A stretch of DNA of 64,000 nucleotides from Thiohalophilus sp. (GTDB lineage Bacteria > Pseudomonadota > Gammaproteobacteria > UBA6429 > Thiohalophilaceae): the NCBI RefSeq assembly GCF_034521165.1, contig NZ_JAXHMV010000013.1, positions 1 through 64,000 on the forward strand, written 5' to 3'. Under the pieces are notes generated by a model that saw only the letters and a list, made by a program, of their open reading frames with translations, did not search any database and had not been told where the DNA came from. Position 1 is the first letter of the stretch. Each line of letters begins with the position of its first letter. Below, one piece after another: positions 54,383-63,260 of this stretch. Made by a program: the position numbers and the translations under genes.

Positions 54383-55177
54383 ATGAGCAGCAGTAAACAA
54401 GATACCCCGTTGACCATTGCCGGCAGGGAATACCACTCCCGCCTGCTGGTCGGCAGCGGCAAATACAAGGATCTCGATGAGACCCGTCGGGCCACCGAGG
54501 CCTCCGGCGCCGAGATCGTCACCGTGGCGGTACGCCGCAGCAACATCGGCCAGAATCCGGACGAGCCCAACCTGCTCGACGCCATCCCGACGGACAAATA
54601 CACCATCCTGCCCAACACCGCCGGCTGCTATACCGCCGACGATGCCGTGCGCACCTGTCGCCTGGCCCGCGAGCTGCTGGACGGCCACGATCTGGTCAAG
54701 CTGGAAGTGCTGGGCGACGAGAAGACCCTGTTCCCCGATGTGCAGCAAACCCTCAAGGCGGCCGAGACCCTGATCAAGGACGGCTTCAAGGTGATGGTCT
54801 ACACCACCGACGATCTGATTATTGCCAAAGAGCTGGAAGCTATGGGTTGCGTGGCGGTGATGCCGCTGGCCGCGCCCATCGGTTCGGGGCTGGGGATCCG
54901 CAATCCCTATAACATCCGCTTTATCATCGAGGAGCTGAGCGTGCCGGTACTGGTGGATGCAGGAGTCGGCACCGCCTCCGATGCGGCGGTCGCCATGGAG
55001 CTGGGTTGCGACGGGGTGTTGATGAACACCGCCATCGCCGGGGCGCAGGATCCAGTGCTGATGGCCTCGGCCATGAAAAAGGCGATCGAGGCCGGCCGCG
55101 AGGCTTACCTGGCCGGGCGCATGCCGCGCAAGCAGTACGCCAGTGCCTCATCGCCGCTGGACGGGACGTTTTTCTAG
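54383..55177 (+). CDS. thiG: thiazole synthase ThiG
   Basis: ThiG condenses deoxyxylulose phosphate, dehydroglycine and the sulfur of ThiS into the thiazole of thiamine. The 264-residue barrel has K106 (LVKLEVLGD, Schiff-base lysine), TVAVRR, NTAGCYTADDAVRTCRLARE, PLAAPIGSGLGIRN and DAGVGTASDAA. AGGAAGG lies before the ATG. A TATAAT at 54342 between thiS and thiG might be an internal promoter, but its -35 is 20 bases away. Confidence 0.96.
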   Translation: MSSSKQDTPLTIAGREYHSRLLVGSGKYKDLDETRRATEASGAEIVTVAVRRSNIGQNPDEPNLLDAIPTDKYTILPNTAGCYTADDAVRTCRLARELLDGHDLVKLEVLGDEKTLFPDVQQTLKAAETLIKDGFKVMVYTTDDLIIAKELEAMGCVAVMPLAAPIGSGLGIRNPYNIRFIIEELSVPVLVDAGVGTASDAAVAMELGCDGVLMNTAIAGAQDPVLMASAMKKAIEAGREAYLAGRMPRKQYASASSPLDGTFF

Positions 55178-55178
55178 C

Positions 55179-55438
55179 AGACGTTTGAAAACTACTGCGC
55201 TCGCCACTACGGCGTTACGAGAGGACTCCACCAATTTGTCGGGAACAAATTGGAACGCACAAGGCGCGGCCCGAAGGGCAAAGGACAGGGATGTCCTTTG
55301 TAAATGCTCACTTCTCTCGTGTAACTCGCTCCCAGCCGTCCCTGGCCTCCGCGAAGTAAGTACATCCTGTACAAAACTCCGCTTTGTCGTCCTCTCGCGC
55401 CTTGTCCTGGCTTCGCTCGTGACGTTTTCAATCGCCTG
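55179..55438. mobile_element. 260-bp element with imperfect 15-bp terminal inverted repeats
   Basis: CAGACGTTTGAAAAC at the left end and the reverse complement of GTTTTCAATCGCCTG at the right end match at 13 of 15 positions. The interior has no credible gene: two frames through it are not conserved in character. It begins one base after the thiG stop and ends about 25 bases before the plsY stop. The structure suggests a non-autonomous MITE-like element; no transposase is nearby. Confidence 0.5.
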
Positions 55439-55462
55439 CAAAGTCAGAATTTCAGGCTATTT

Positions 55463-56059
55463 CTAGTTTTTGCCGATCAGGCTCTCTTCCCCTTTGACCA
55501 GCCGGGCAATGTTACTGCGATGGCGCCAGAAGGAGAGCACGGCCATGGCGGCGCTGGCAATCACCAGCTCCCATGCCGGGCCGAGTATCAACCACGTATA
55601 AACCGGCGCCAGCGCCATGGCGACCAGCGCTGACAGGGAAGAGATCTTCAAACCCTTGGCGATGAACAGCCAGGTGGCGGCCGTCGCCAGACCAACCCAG
55701 AAGCTAAACCCGAACAGGACGCCCAGCAGCGTGGCCACGCCCTTGCCGCCTTTGAACTGGAAAAACACCGGATACAGATGGCCGACAAAGGCTGCGAAGC
55801 CAACCAGCCCCAGCACCAGCGGACTGACCTGCAGCGTGACCGCCAGCAGTACCGGCAGCAAGCCCTTGAGCATATCGCCGAGCAAAGTAATGGCGGCCGC
55901 CCTCTTGCTGCCCAGGCGCAGCACGTTGGTGGCGCCGGGGTTGCCGGAGCCCGTGCCGCGCGGATCGGGCAGCCCCGCCAGCTTGCAGACAATGATGGCG
56001 GATGAGAGCGAGCCGAGCAGATAAGCGCCCGCTATCAGACTGTAATCGATGATCGCCAT
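55463..56059 (-). CDS. plsY: acyl-phosphate glycerol-3-phosphate acyltransferase PlsY
   Basis: PlsY starts phospholipid synthesis by acylating glycerol 3-phosphate from acyl phosphate. From the ATG at 56059, behind GGGGAGGA, it has 198 residues, five or so membrane segments and the loops GSGNPGATN and FKGGKGVAT that bind phosphates. The frame runs upstream to 56107, but this would overlap the promoter region of folB and has no ribosome-binding site. Confidence 0.95.
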   Translation of the reverse strand: MAIIDYSLIAGAYLLGSLSSAIIVCKLAGLPDPRGTGSGNPGATNVLRLGSKRAAAITLLGDMLKGLLPVLLAVTLQVSPLVLGLVGFAAFVGHLYPVFFQFKGGKGVATLLGVLFGFSFWVGLATAATWLFIAKGLKISSLSALVAMALAPVYTWLILGPAWELVIASAAMAVLSFWRHRSNIARLVKGEESLIGKN

Positions 56060-56153
56060 GGATAAATCCTCCCCACTGGAGGCCGGATTATAGAGGGATT
56101 GGCGCAAGCCGTGTATAGTTGGGCGCCAGTTGATCAGGCAAAGATGTACGAGT

Positions 56154-56510
56154 ATGGATATTATTTATCTTAACGACCTGCGCATTGATACCGTCATCGG
56201 TATCTATGACTGGGAGCGGCGCATCAAGCAGACCGTGGTGCTGGATCTGGAAATGGGCGCCGACATCCGTAAGGCCGCCGCCAGCGACCACATCGACGAC
56301 ACACTCAACTACAAGGCCGTGGCCAAACGCATCATCGGCTTTGTGGAAGAGAGCGAATACCAGCTGGTCGAAACCCTGGCGGAAAAAGTTGCCGAAATTA
56401 TTCTGGGTGAATTCAACGTGCCCTGGGTGCGGATCCGGCTCAACAAGCAGGGCGCGGTGCGCGGCGCACGGGATGTGGGCGTGATCATCGAGCGCGGCAC
56501 GCAGGCCTGA
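56154..56510 (+). CDS. folB: dihydroneopterin aldolase FolB
   Basis: FolB cleaves dihydroneopterin to hydroxymethyl-dihydropterin in folate synthesis. From the ATG at 56154 it has 118 residues: YLNDLRIDTVIGIYDWERRIKQ, NYKAVAKRI, ETLAEKVAEIIL (active-site Glu) and RLNKQGAVRGARDVGV (catalytic Lys). folK starts one base after its stop, so they are coupled. Confidence 0.95.
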   Translation: MDIIYLNDLRIDTVIGIYDWERRIKQTVVLDLEMGADIRKAAASDHIDDTLNYKAVAKRIIGFVEESEYQLVETLAEKVAEIILGEFNVPWVRIRLNKQGAVRGARDVGVIIERGTQA

Positions 56511-56511
56511 T

Positions 56512-57012
56512 ATGGCGCAGATCTATATCAGCATTGGCAGCAATATCGACGCGGAACACAATATTCGCGGCGCCATCCATGCACTGAGAGAACAGTACGG
56601 TGAACTGATCCTCTCCAGTGTCTACGAAAGCGCTTCGGTCGGCTTCGAGGGCGACAACTTTCTCAACCTGGTTGTCGGACTGAAAACCGATCAAAGCGTG
56701 CAAGACGTTCTCGATACACTGCACGACATCGAAAACCGGTTTGGCCGCAAACGCACCGGTCCGCGTTTTTCATCCAGAACCCTGGACCTGGATCTGCTGC
56801 TCTACGATGACCTGGATTTGCAGGACCAGGGCATCGACCTGCCGCGCGAAGAGATCACCCACAACGCCTTCGTCCTGCAACCCCTGGCAGAGATCGCCCC
56901 GGATCTCAAACATCCCCAATTACAGAACACCATATCGGAACTGTGGCAACAGTTCGACAAGGCCAGCCAGTCACTCTGGGCGATACCCTTCGAGTGGGAA
57001 GGAAAAGATTAA
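56512..57012 (+). CDS. folK: 6-hydroxymethyl-7,8-dihydropterin pyrophosphokinase FolK
   Basis: FolK transfers pyrophosphate from ATP to the pterin made by FolB. The 166-residue protein has SIGSNIDAEHNIRGAI at the N-terminus, VYESASVGFEGDNFLN, and the HPPK signature RTGPRFSSRTLDLDLLLYDD. An HNAFVLQPLAEIAP segment ends the domain. It follows folB directly. Confidence 0.95.
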   Translation: MAQIYISIGSNIDAEHNIRGAIHALREQYGELILSSVYESASVGFEGDNFLNLVVGLKTDQSVQDVLDTLHDIENRFGRKRTGPRFSSRTLDLDLLLYDDLDLQDQGIDLPREEITHNAFVLQPLAEIAPDLKHPQLQNTISELWQQFDKASQSLWAIPFEWEGKD

Positions 57013-57195
57013 CCACGAAGTCTCGAAGACACGAAGTAATCAATAATTAATCCGGTCAGGGCAGGGGATTATCTTCCGCCGCGGGACATCATTATAGGTA
57101 ATGTGCCCCGGTTAAATTGGTGACTGCCACCAGGCCAATAGCTTCATAATAAAATTCTTTGTGTTTTCTTCGTGTCTTCGTGCCTTCGTGGTGAA
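57010..57195. repeat. inverted repeat with ACCACGAAG / CTTCGTGGT ends
   Basis: Left arm ACCACGAAGTCTCGAAGACA (from 57012) and right arm TCTTCGTGTCTTCGTGCCTT and CGTGGT (about 57168-57192) are nearly complementary around 120 AT-rich bases. It lies between the convergent folK and pteridine reductase genes. Confidence 0.8.
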
Positions 57196-57201
57196 TCACT
57201 T

Positions 57202-57936
57202 TTATGAATTCAGCGACCGCCCGCCATCGACGGCGAGGATCTGGCCGGTCATGTAGCCGGCATCGCGGATGAGATAGAGAATTGCTTTGGCAATGTCATC
57301 CGGGCTGCCGCGGCGTTTGAGGAAGGTACGGGAGATGATCTTTTCCTTGTCGTCGTCTTCCAGATTTTCCGGCCATAAAATGGCGCCGGGGGCGACGCCG
57401 TTGACGCGGATCTCCGGTCCCAGTTCGGCGGCCAGGGCCCGGGTGGCCATGGCCAGTGCGGCCTTGGCCATGCTGTAGATGGGGAAGTTGCGCAGCGGTC
57501 GTTCGGCATGAATGTCGACGATGTTGACGATGCAGCCCTGCTGCTGTTTCAGGTACGGGGCGGCGGCCTGGCTCAGGAAGAACGGCGCCTTGACGTTGGA
57601 TCCCATCAGATCATCCCACTGTTCCAGATTGGCCGACTCAATCGGCGTGGGATAGAAGGTCGAGGCGTTGTTGATCAGCACATCCAGCCGTCCCCAGACC
57701 TGAGCAGCCTGATCGAGCAGTTGCCCGAGTTCGGCGGTGTGATGCAAATCGGCCTGCACCAGCACCACTGAATCGGCGCGCTCGTGTTCCAGCTCCAGTT
57801 GCAGTTTTTCGGCCGCCTCGCGTGAGTGGCGATAATGCAGCACGATATTCATACCCTGGCCGTGCAGCAGCCGTGCGGTGGTGGCGCCGATTCGATGGGC
57901 CGCGCCGGTTATCAAAACCACCTTGTGTTCAGACAT
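57202..57936 (-). CDS. SDR-family pteridine reductase (FolM-like)
   Basis: The 244-residue protein is a short-chain dehydrogenase with TGAAHRIG at the NADPH site (the TGX3RXG motif typical of pteridine reductases), NNAS in the middle and catalytic YSMAKAA. DVHAERPLRNFPIYSMAKAAL-type context and VNGVAPGAILWPE are also characteristic. It would reduce dihydrobiopterin or dihydromonapterin. Its position next to folB/folK supports the pterin role. Confidence 0.88.
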   Translation of the reverse strand: MSEHKVVLITGAAHRIGATTARLLHGQGMNIVLHYRHSREAAEKLQLELEHERADSVVLVQADLHHTAELGQLLDQAAQVWGRLDVLINNASTFYPTPIESANLEQWDDLMGSNVKAPFFLSQAAAPYLKQQQGCIVNIVDIHAERPLRNFPIYSMAKAALAMATRALAAELGPEIRVNGVAPGAILWPENLEDDDKEKIISRTFLKRRGSPDDIAKAILYLIRDAGYMTGQILAVDGGRSLNS

Positions 57937-57990
57937 GCTGTGTTATCCTTCGGTTTTGCCACAAGTCGCACACTTTAACGCAATTGGCCG

Positions 57991-59235
57991 ATGAATACAG
58001 CGGATCCCAAAACCGGGCGCAATGCCACGCAACCCCCCTTCCCGCGGCGGCTGCGTCAGAGCCAGTCGCAGGCGAGCGACTGGCCCGAGTCCGATGCCGT
58101 GGCACAGCAGCACAGCCTGTCCCTGATTGAGGCGATCAGGGAGCAAATTGCGGCCGCCGGCGGAGCACTGAGCTTCCATGATTATATGCAGGCGGCGCTG
58201 TATACACCGGGGCTGGGTTATTATGCCGCCGGCAGCAGCAAGTTCGGCGCTGCCGGTGACTTTGTCACCGCACCGGAGATCTCGCCGCTGTTTGCCTGGT
58301 GCCTGGCCGACGCCGTTTTGCCGTTATTGAAAACCCTGCCGCAACAATCGGTCCTGGAAGCTGGTGCCGGCAGCGGGATACTGGCGGCACGTTTGTTACA
58401 ACGCTGGCAGGAACAGGAATGCCTGCCACAACACTATTATATACTCGAACTGAGCGCGGACCTGCGCGAGCGCCAGCGCCGGCAGTTCGAGATACATTGC
58501 CCATCCTTGTTACCCAATGTGCAGTGGCTTGATGCCTGGCCGGAAGATTTTGAAGGTATCGTGCTGGCCAATGAGTTGCTGGATGCGATGCCGGTGCATC
58601 GCGTGCACAAGCGCGAAGGACGCTGGTACGAACAGACGGTCGGGTTCGAACAGGACGCGTTCATCACGCAGGAACAGCCACTGTCCGATACGCTGTTACA
58701 ACAACAGCTGGCCCAAATCGAAGCCGAGCAGCCTCTGCCCGATGATTACCTGACGGAAATCAATCTCAACGCCGGGCAATGGATCAGGACGCTGGGTGAA
58801 AACATTCACCAGAGCGTGGTGTTACTGCTGGATTACGGTTACCCGCGCAGCGAGTATTATCATCCCCAGCGCCAGCGCGGCACGTTGATGTGTCATTATC
58901 GCCATCGCGCTCATGATGATCCTTTCGTTTATCCGGGGCTGCAGGATATTACCGCGCATGTGGATTTTACCGACATCGCTGATAACGCCCTGGCGGCGGG
59001 GTTTGGTGTGGCGGGCTATACGACCCAGGCACACTTTCTGCTCGATAACGGCCTATTGCAAAAACTCGAACAACAGTCGCTCGATGAAGCCGAATATCAG
59101 CGCCAGGTTTCGCAGGTGCGGCAACTGACCCTGCCCCAGGAGATGGGCGAGATATTCAAGGTGATGCTGCTCAACAAGGGTTGCCAGGTTCTGCCGACAG
59201 GATTCAGCGGGCGTGATTTGCGCCATCAATTATAA
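57991..59235 (+). CDS. MidA/NDUFAF7-type SAM-dependent methyltransferase
   Basis: The 414-residue protein belongs to the family of mitochondrial NDUFAF7, which methylates an arginine in complex I. Seen here are FHDYMQAALYTPGLGYYAAG, FGAAGDFVTAPEISPLF, motif I VLEAGAGSG, LANELLDAMPVHR and the late LLDYGYPRSEYYHPQRQRGT. The N-terminal 40 residues are basic and disordered. The bacterial target is not established. It is divergent from the pteridine reductase and is followed 12 bases later by uppP. Confidence 0.9.
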   Translation: MNTADPKTGRNATQPPFPRRLRQSQSQASDWPESDAVAQQHSLSLIEAIREQIAAAGGALSFHDYMQAALYTPGLGYYAAGSSKFGAAGDFVTAPEISPLFAWCLADAVLPLLKTLPQQSVLEAGAGSGILAARLLQRWQEQECLPQHYYILELSADLRERQRRQFEIHCPSLLPNVQWLDAWPEDFEGIVLANELLDAMPVHRVHKREGRWYEQTVGFEQDAFITQEQPLSDTLLQQQLAQIEAEQPLPDDYLTEINLNAGQWIRTLGENIHQSVVLLLDYGYPRSEYYHPQRQRGTLMCHYRHRAHDDPFVYPGLQDITAHVDFTDIADNALAAGFGVAGYTTQAHFLLDNGLLQKLEQQSLDEAEYQRQVSQVRQLTLPQEMGEIFKVMLLNKGCQVLPTGFSGRDLRHQL

Positions 59236-59247
59236 CGAGATCATCAA

Positions 59248-60042
59248 ATGTTGCTGATTCAGATTATTATTCTGGCCGTTTTGCAGGGACTGACCGAGTT
59301 TTTACCTATCTCCAGTTCCGCCCATTTGATCCTGGTGCCGCAGTTGAGCGACTGGCCCGATCAGGGGCTGGCATTCGATGTGGCGGTGCATGTCGGCACT
59401 CTCTCGGCGGTGGTCTGGTATTTTCGCTGCGAGGTGATCACCATGGCGCGAGACTGGGGTGTCTCATGCATGCGGCGACAGCAAAGCGGTGAGAGTCGCC
59501 TGGCCTGGGCGGTGATCCTCGGCAGTATTCCGGTGGCGATCTTCGGCCTGCTGCTGCATGACCTGGTCGATACCACGTTGCGCTCGCCGCTGGTCATTGC
59601 CTGGGCGACGATTGGTTTCGGATTATTACTGTGGCTGGCCGATGTGATCGGCCGGCAGGTGCGCGATGAACACCGCCTCGGCTGGAAGGATATCGTTTTC
59701 ATCGGCCTGGCGCAGGCCGTAGCATTGATCCCCGGCACTTCCCGCTCGGGGATCACCATGACTGCCGGGCTGTTGATGGGGCTGACCCGCACGGCCGCAG
59801 CCCGGTTCTCCTTTTTATTGTCCATCCCGGCCATATTGATGGCCGGGGGCTACGAGAGTCTGAAACTGATTAAACAGGGCGGGATTGAATGGACGCCAAT
59901 CGTACTGGGTACAGTATTATCGGGTATCACTGCCTATCTGTGCATTCACTGGTTTTTGAAACTGCTGGATCGCATCGGCATGCTGCCGTTTGTGATCTAT
60001 CGACTGGTGCTGGGCGCCGGTCTGTTATACGTATTTATGTAA
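59248..60042 (+). CDS. uppP: undecaprenyl-diphosphatase UppP/BacA
   Basis: UppP regenerates the lipid carrier for cell-wall synthesis. The 264-residue membrane protein has the two signature loops LTEFLPISSSAHL and PGTSRSGITM and about seven or eight membrane segments. Length is usual. It sits between the MidA-type gene and cmoA with short gaps, likely one transcript. Confidence 0.96.
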   Translation: MLLIQIIILAVLQGLTEFLPISSSAHLILVPQLSDWPDQGLAFDVAVHVGTLSAVVWYFRCEVITMARDWGVSCMRRQQSGESRLAWAVILGSIPVAIFGLLLHDLVDTTLRSPLVIAWATIGFGLLLWLADVIGRQVRDEHRLGWKDIVFIGLAQAVALIPGTSRSGITMTAGLLMGLTRTAAARFSFLLSIPAILMAGGYESLKLIKQGGIEWTPIVLGTVLSGITAYLCIHWFLKLLDRIGMLPFVIYRLVLGAGLLYVFM

Positions 60043-60048
60043 GCGACC

Positions 60049-60783
60049 ATGAGCGACAAACCCCGCGACAAGATTTATGCCTCGCCACAACCGATGATTG
60101 TGGACTTTGCCTTCGACGAGAAGGTGGCGGGCGTGTTTCCGGATATGATCCGTCGCTCGGTTCCCGGCTATGAGACGGTCATTTCCCTGCTGGGCCTGCT
60201 GGCGGAGCGTTATGCAAAGCCCGACAGCCGGATCTATGATTTTGGCAGTTCACTGGGCGCGGCGACACTCGCCATGCGCCAGCGGATTGCGCATGACAGT
60301 TGCCGCATCATTGCGGCGGATAATTCTACAGCCATGACCGAACGCTGTCGCCAGTTCCTGTTGCAGGACGACTCCCCAGTTGAGGTGGATGTGATCTGCG
60401 CCGATATTCGCGATATCAAGGTAGAACAGGCCTCGCTGGTGGTGCTGAACTTTACCTTGCAGTTTATTCCACAGGCAGAGCGCCAGGCTCTGCTGGATCA
60501 GATCTATGCCGGATTGTTGCCCGGTGGTGCGCTGGTGTTATCGGAAAAACTCGCTTTTGATAACGAACGCGAGCAGCAGTTTCAGATAGACATGCACCTG
60601 GCCTTTAAAAAAGCCAACGGCTACAGCGAACTGGAGATCAGTCAGAAGCGCACGGCGTTGGAAAAAGTACTGGTTCCGGATAGCTTCGAAACCCATTGTG
60701 AACGCCTGCAACAGGCCGGTTTTAAAGAGGTCCATCAATGGTTTCAATGTTTTAACTTTGCTTCCCTGCTGGCGGTGAAATGA
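60049..60783 (+). CDS. cmoA: carboxy-SAM synthase CmoA
   Basis: CmoA makes carboxy-S-adenosylmethionine from SAM and prephenate for tRNA wobble uridine modification. The 244-residue protein has DKIYASPQPMIVDFAFDEKVAGVFPDM-type N-terminus (residues 6-32), YDFGSSLGAATLAMR and LNFTLQFIP. Its stop overlaps the cmoB start by four bases (ATGA). Confidence 0.96.
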   Translation: MSDKPRDKIYASPQPMIVDFAFDEKVAGVFPDMIRRSVPGYETVISLLGLLAERYAKPDSRIYDFGSSLGAATLAMRQRIAHDSCRIIAADNSTAMTERCRQFLLQDDSPVEVDVICADIRDIKVEQASLVVLNFTLQFIPQAERQALLDQIYAGLLPGGALVLSEKLAFDNEREQQFQIDMHLAFKKANGYSELEISQKRTALEKVLVPDSFETHCERLQQAGFKEVHQWFQCFNFASLLAVK

Positions 60784-61754
60784 TCGACTATTCCGGCCTG
60801 TATCAACGCATGGTAAATACTCCGCTGGCCGGCTGGGCGCAACAGTTGCCGGGGCAGATCGAAAAAAGACTGGATCCCAAACGCTATGGCGATCTGCCAA
60901 AATGGCAGGCCGCGGTAGCGGCGATGCCGGAGGCGCAACCGGTCAGTTGTGATTTCAGTCGGGGCGCGGTGCGCATCGGCGACGGCGGCGAACTGGGCGA
61001 CAAACAACGTGAGACATTAACGCGGCAGTTAAAACAACTACGCCCCTGGCGCAAGGGCCCGTTCGAGCTGTTCGGGATCCATATCGATACCGAATGGCAC
61101 TCCGACTGGAAATGGGATCGATTAAAAGATCACATCTCACCACTGGTCGGGCGCACGGTACTGGATGTCGGCTGCGGCAATGGCTATCACTGCTGGCGCA
61201 TGAAAGGTGCCGGTGCCGAGCTGGTCATCGGTGTCGATCCCACCCCGTTATTTACCCTGCAGTACGAAGTCATGCATCGTTATGCCGGCGAGCAGGGCGT
61301 GTATGTGCTGCCGCTGGGCATCGACGATGTGCCGGAAAAACCGGAGACCTTCGATAGCGTCTTCTCCATGGGCGTGTTGTACCACCGACGCTCGCCCCTG
61401 GATCATCTGCTGCAACTGCGTGACTGCCTGGCTCCGGGTGGTGAGCTGGTGCTGGAGACACTGGTGGTGGAAGGCGACGAGCATACCTGCCTGTTCCCGG
61501 AAGACCGCTATGCGCGCATGGGTAACGTCTGGTTTTTGCCCTCGGTGTTGATGCTCGAACGCTGGTTGCGACGTTGCCGTTTCACCAACATCCGCACCGT
61601 CGATGTCACCACGACGACAGTAGCAGAACAGCGGGCGACCGAATGGATGACTTTCCAGTCCCTGGCCGATTTTATTGACCCGGATGATCACGGCAAATCG
61701 ATCGAAGGCTATCCCGCCCCCAGGCGGGCGATAATCATTGCGGAGAAAGCCTGA
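60780..61754 (+). CDS. cmoB: tRNA U34 carboxymethyltransferase CmoB
   Basis: CmoB uses carboxy-SAM from CmoA to turn 5-hydroxyuridine at position 34 into 5-oxyacetyluridine. The 324-residue protein has LKQLRPWRKGPFELFGIHIDTEWHSDWKW-type sequence (residues 80-108), motif I VLDVGCGNGYHCWRM and SMGVLYHRRSPLDHL. It is coupled to cmoA. Confidence 0.97.
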   Translation: MIDYSGLYQRMVNTPLAGWAQQLPGQIEKRLDPKRYGDLPKWQAAVAAMPEAQPVSCDFSRGAVRIGDGGELGDKQRETLTRQLKQLRPWRKGPFELFGIHIDTEWHSDWKWDRLKDHISPLVGRTVLDVGCGNGYHCWRMKGAGAELVIGVDPTPLFTLQYEVMHRYAGEQGVYVLPLGIDDVPEKPETFDSVFSMGVLYHRRSPLDHLLQLRDCLAPGGELVLETLVVEGDEHTCLFPEDRYARMGNVWFLPSVLMLERWLRRCRFTNIRTVDVTTTTVAEQRATEWMTFQSLADFIDPDDHGKSIEGYPAPRRAIIIAEKA

Positions 61755-61805
61755 ATATTGCTCGCCAGGCCAATAGAGAGTTCGAAGAATAGATAGAGAG
61801 AAATA

Positions 61806-62005
61806 TATAACCACCGAAACAGTGAACTCACCGAATACGCTGAAAACCACTGAGTTGAACTTTCGGTGAATTCAGTGTCTTTGGTGTTTCGATGGATAAA
61901 TTGACAGTATTAACTTCTCGCACGTTTCTGCCACGGAAGTGCATCACATCATATTAGCAGTTTTGAACCTTTGGTGAGCTCAGCGTCTTTGGTGGCTAAC
62001 TTGTT
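61806..62005. repeat. ACCACCGAA / TTCGGTGAATTCAGTG dispersed repeat, one pair and one extra arm
   Basis: ACCACCGAAACAGTGAACTC (from 61810) faces TTCGGTGAATTCAGTGTCTT (from 61860) in an inverted repeat; a further arm GGTGAGCTCAGCGTCTTTGG lies near 61974. No gene is visible in the 373-base gap 61755-62127; -10-like AT-rich DNA lies at 62108-62127. Confidence 0.7.
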
Positions 62006-62127
62006 GAGAGACGGCCAAAAGAGAAAGTGACAGCAGCCAGAAAGCCGGAACCGTCCGGTGTGTGCCCTGCGACACAAATTGTCCCGCTACTCCCCTGTCC
62101 ATGTTATCGGGGCGTTATAATTAACGT

Positions 62128-62718
62128 ATGGATAAAATATGGGAAAAATTGCGTGAGTTAACCTGGCCGTCTACCTGGTATGGCTGGCGGTTGGGACTGC
62201 AATCCTGGTGGTATACGCGGGACAAACCCCGGCTGGCTGTTGCAGCCGGCGTGTTTGCGCTGTTAGTGGCGATCCCGCTGGGCATTTCGGCATTGAACAA
62301 CCAGATACAGCAGGACAGGCAGGCAACGCGTGATTTGCGCTGTCTGACGCTGAATGTTTATCACGAGGCGCGCGGCGAGTCGCTTGCCGGCCAGTACGCC
62401 GTGGCGGAAGTGACCCTGAACCGTGTAGCCTCAGAGCGCTTTCCGGACACGTTGTGTGAAGTGGTGCATGAACAGCGCTGGGACAGAATACGCAAACGGC
62501 ATGTTGGCGCCTTTTCATGGACCGAACTTGAACTCACCGCCGACAGGAGCGATCCGGCCTATAAAACTGCCCGTCGGGTCGCCGGGGATGTCTATTACCG
62601 GCGCCACGATCCGCGGGTAGAAGGTGCCCTGTTTTACCATGCCAGTTATATCCGTCCCAGCTGGGCCCGTAGCAAGCAAAAAGTGGCCACGATCGGCCGG
62701 CATATTTTTTACAAATAG
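62128..62718 (+). CDS. membrane-anchored SleB/CwlJ-type cell-wall hydrolase
   Basis: The 196-residue protein has one membrane segment (about 36-54) and then a Hydrolase_2 domain: CLTLNVYHEARGE with likely catalytic E80, YAVAEVTLNRV, CEVVHE and AFSWTE. In spore formers such enzymes cut cortex peptidoglycan; in Gram-negatives the role is less clear. The domain faces the periplasm. It is a single gene, immediately followed on the other strand by the decayed EAL gene. Confidence 0.85.
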   Translation: MDKIWEKLRELTWPSTWYGWRLGLQSWWYTRDKPRLAVAAGVFALLVAIPLGISALNNQIQQDRQATRDLRCLTLNVYHEARGESLAGQYAVAEVTLNRVASERFPDTLCEVVHEQRWDRIRKRHVGAFSWTELELTADRSDPAYKTARRVAGDVYYRRHDPRVEGALFYHASYIRPSWARSKQKVATIGRHIFYK

Positions 62719-62722
62719 AGAG

Positions 62723-63187
62723 TCAAAAGCAGGAAAGTGAGGAGTAGCCGGTACCAAAATCGTCGATCGAGCACTGTATACCCATTTGCTGCAGATCTTC
62801 GAGGACCCGGCGGACCCGGGCGGGTTCGCTCACCATGCCGGTTTCGGTCATTTCCATGCGCAAATCCCCTGTATCGCCGCAATGGGCATCCAGGCTGCGT
62901 CGGATGATCGCGGCCAGATCATGTTCGAGCAGATCCGAAGCCGCTACATTCACCGAAACTGGACAGGGCTACGCCTTTTGACGGTGATGCGCAGTGAAAC
63001 GGACGGCATCAGCGATCATTTTTGCGTGAGCCGGTAAATTACCCCCCGACTTCTCCAGTATGGGAATAAAACTGTCCGGTCGTAGCAGCCCATGGTTTGG
63101 ATGATGCCAGCGCACCAGCGCTTCGGCTCCGAATAGTCCAGTTGCAGGGTTTCCCCGGATGCATTCCGCCAGTCTGGCCGGCCAATC
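62723..63187 (-). pseudogene. decayed EAL-domain gene
   Basis: Read on the minus strand the DNA codes for recognisable EAL pieces in one frame: LFGAEALVRWHHPNHG, an LEKSGG stretch, then an in-frame TAG at 62971-62969, and after it PVSVNVAASDLLEHDL, MEMTETGMV and IDDFGTGYSSLS. It ends two residues later at a TGA (62725-62723), so the last third of the domain is missing. The part before LFGAEAL also lacks the usual QPKVD strand, leaving RGNPATG. Hence an internal stop and losses at both ends. Readthrough or a re-start at GTG 62953 would not give a complete domain. Confidence 0.85.
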
Positions 63188-63260
63188 GTCTGTTTTGTGC
63201 AACATCAAGTTGGCGGCAGGGTATCCGATAAAGGGTGTATAGCAATCTCGGGAGTGAGGA

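Noticed and set aside
55143..55466. Frames through the 260-bp element
   Set aside because: Both strands are open by chance, and the ends coincide with the element rather than with gene signals.
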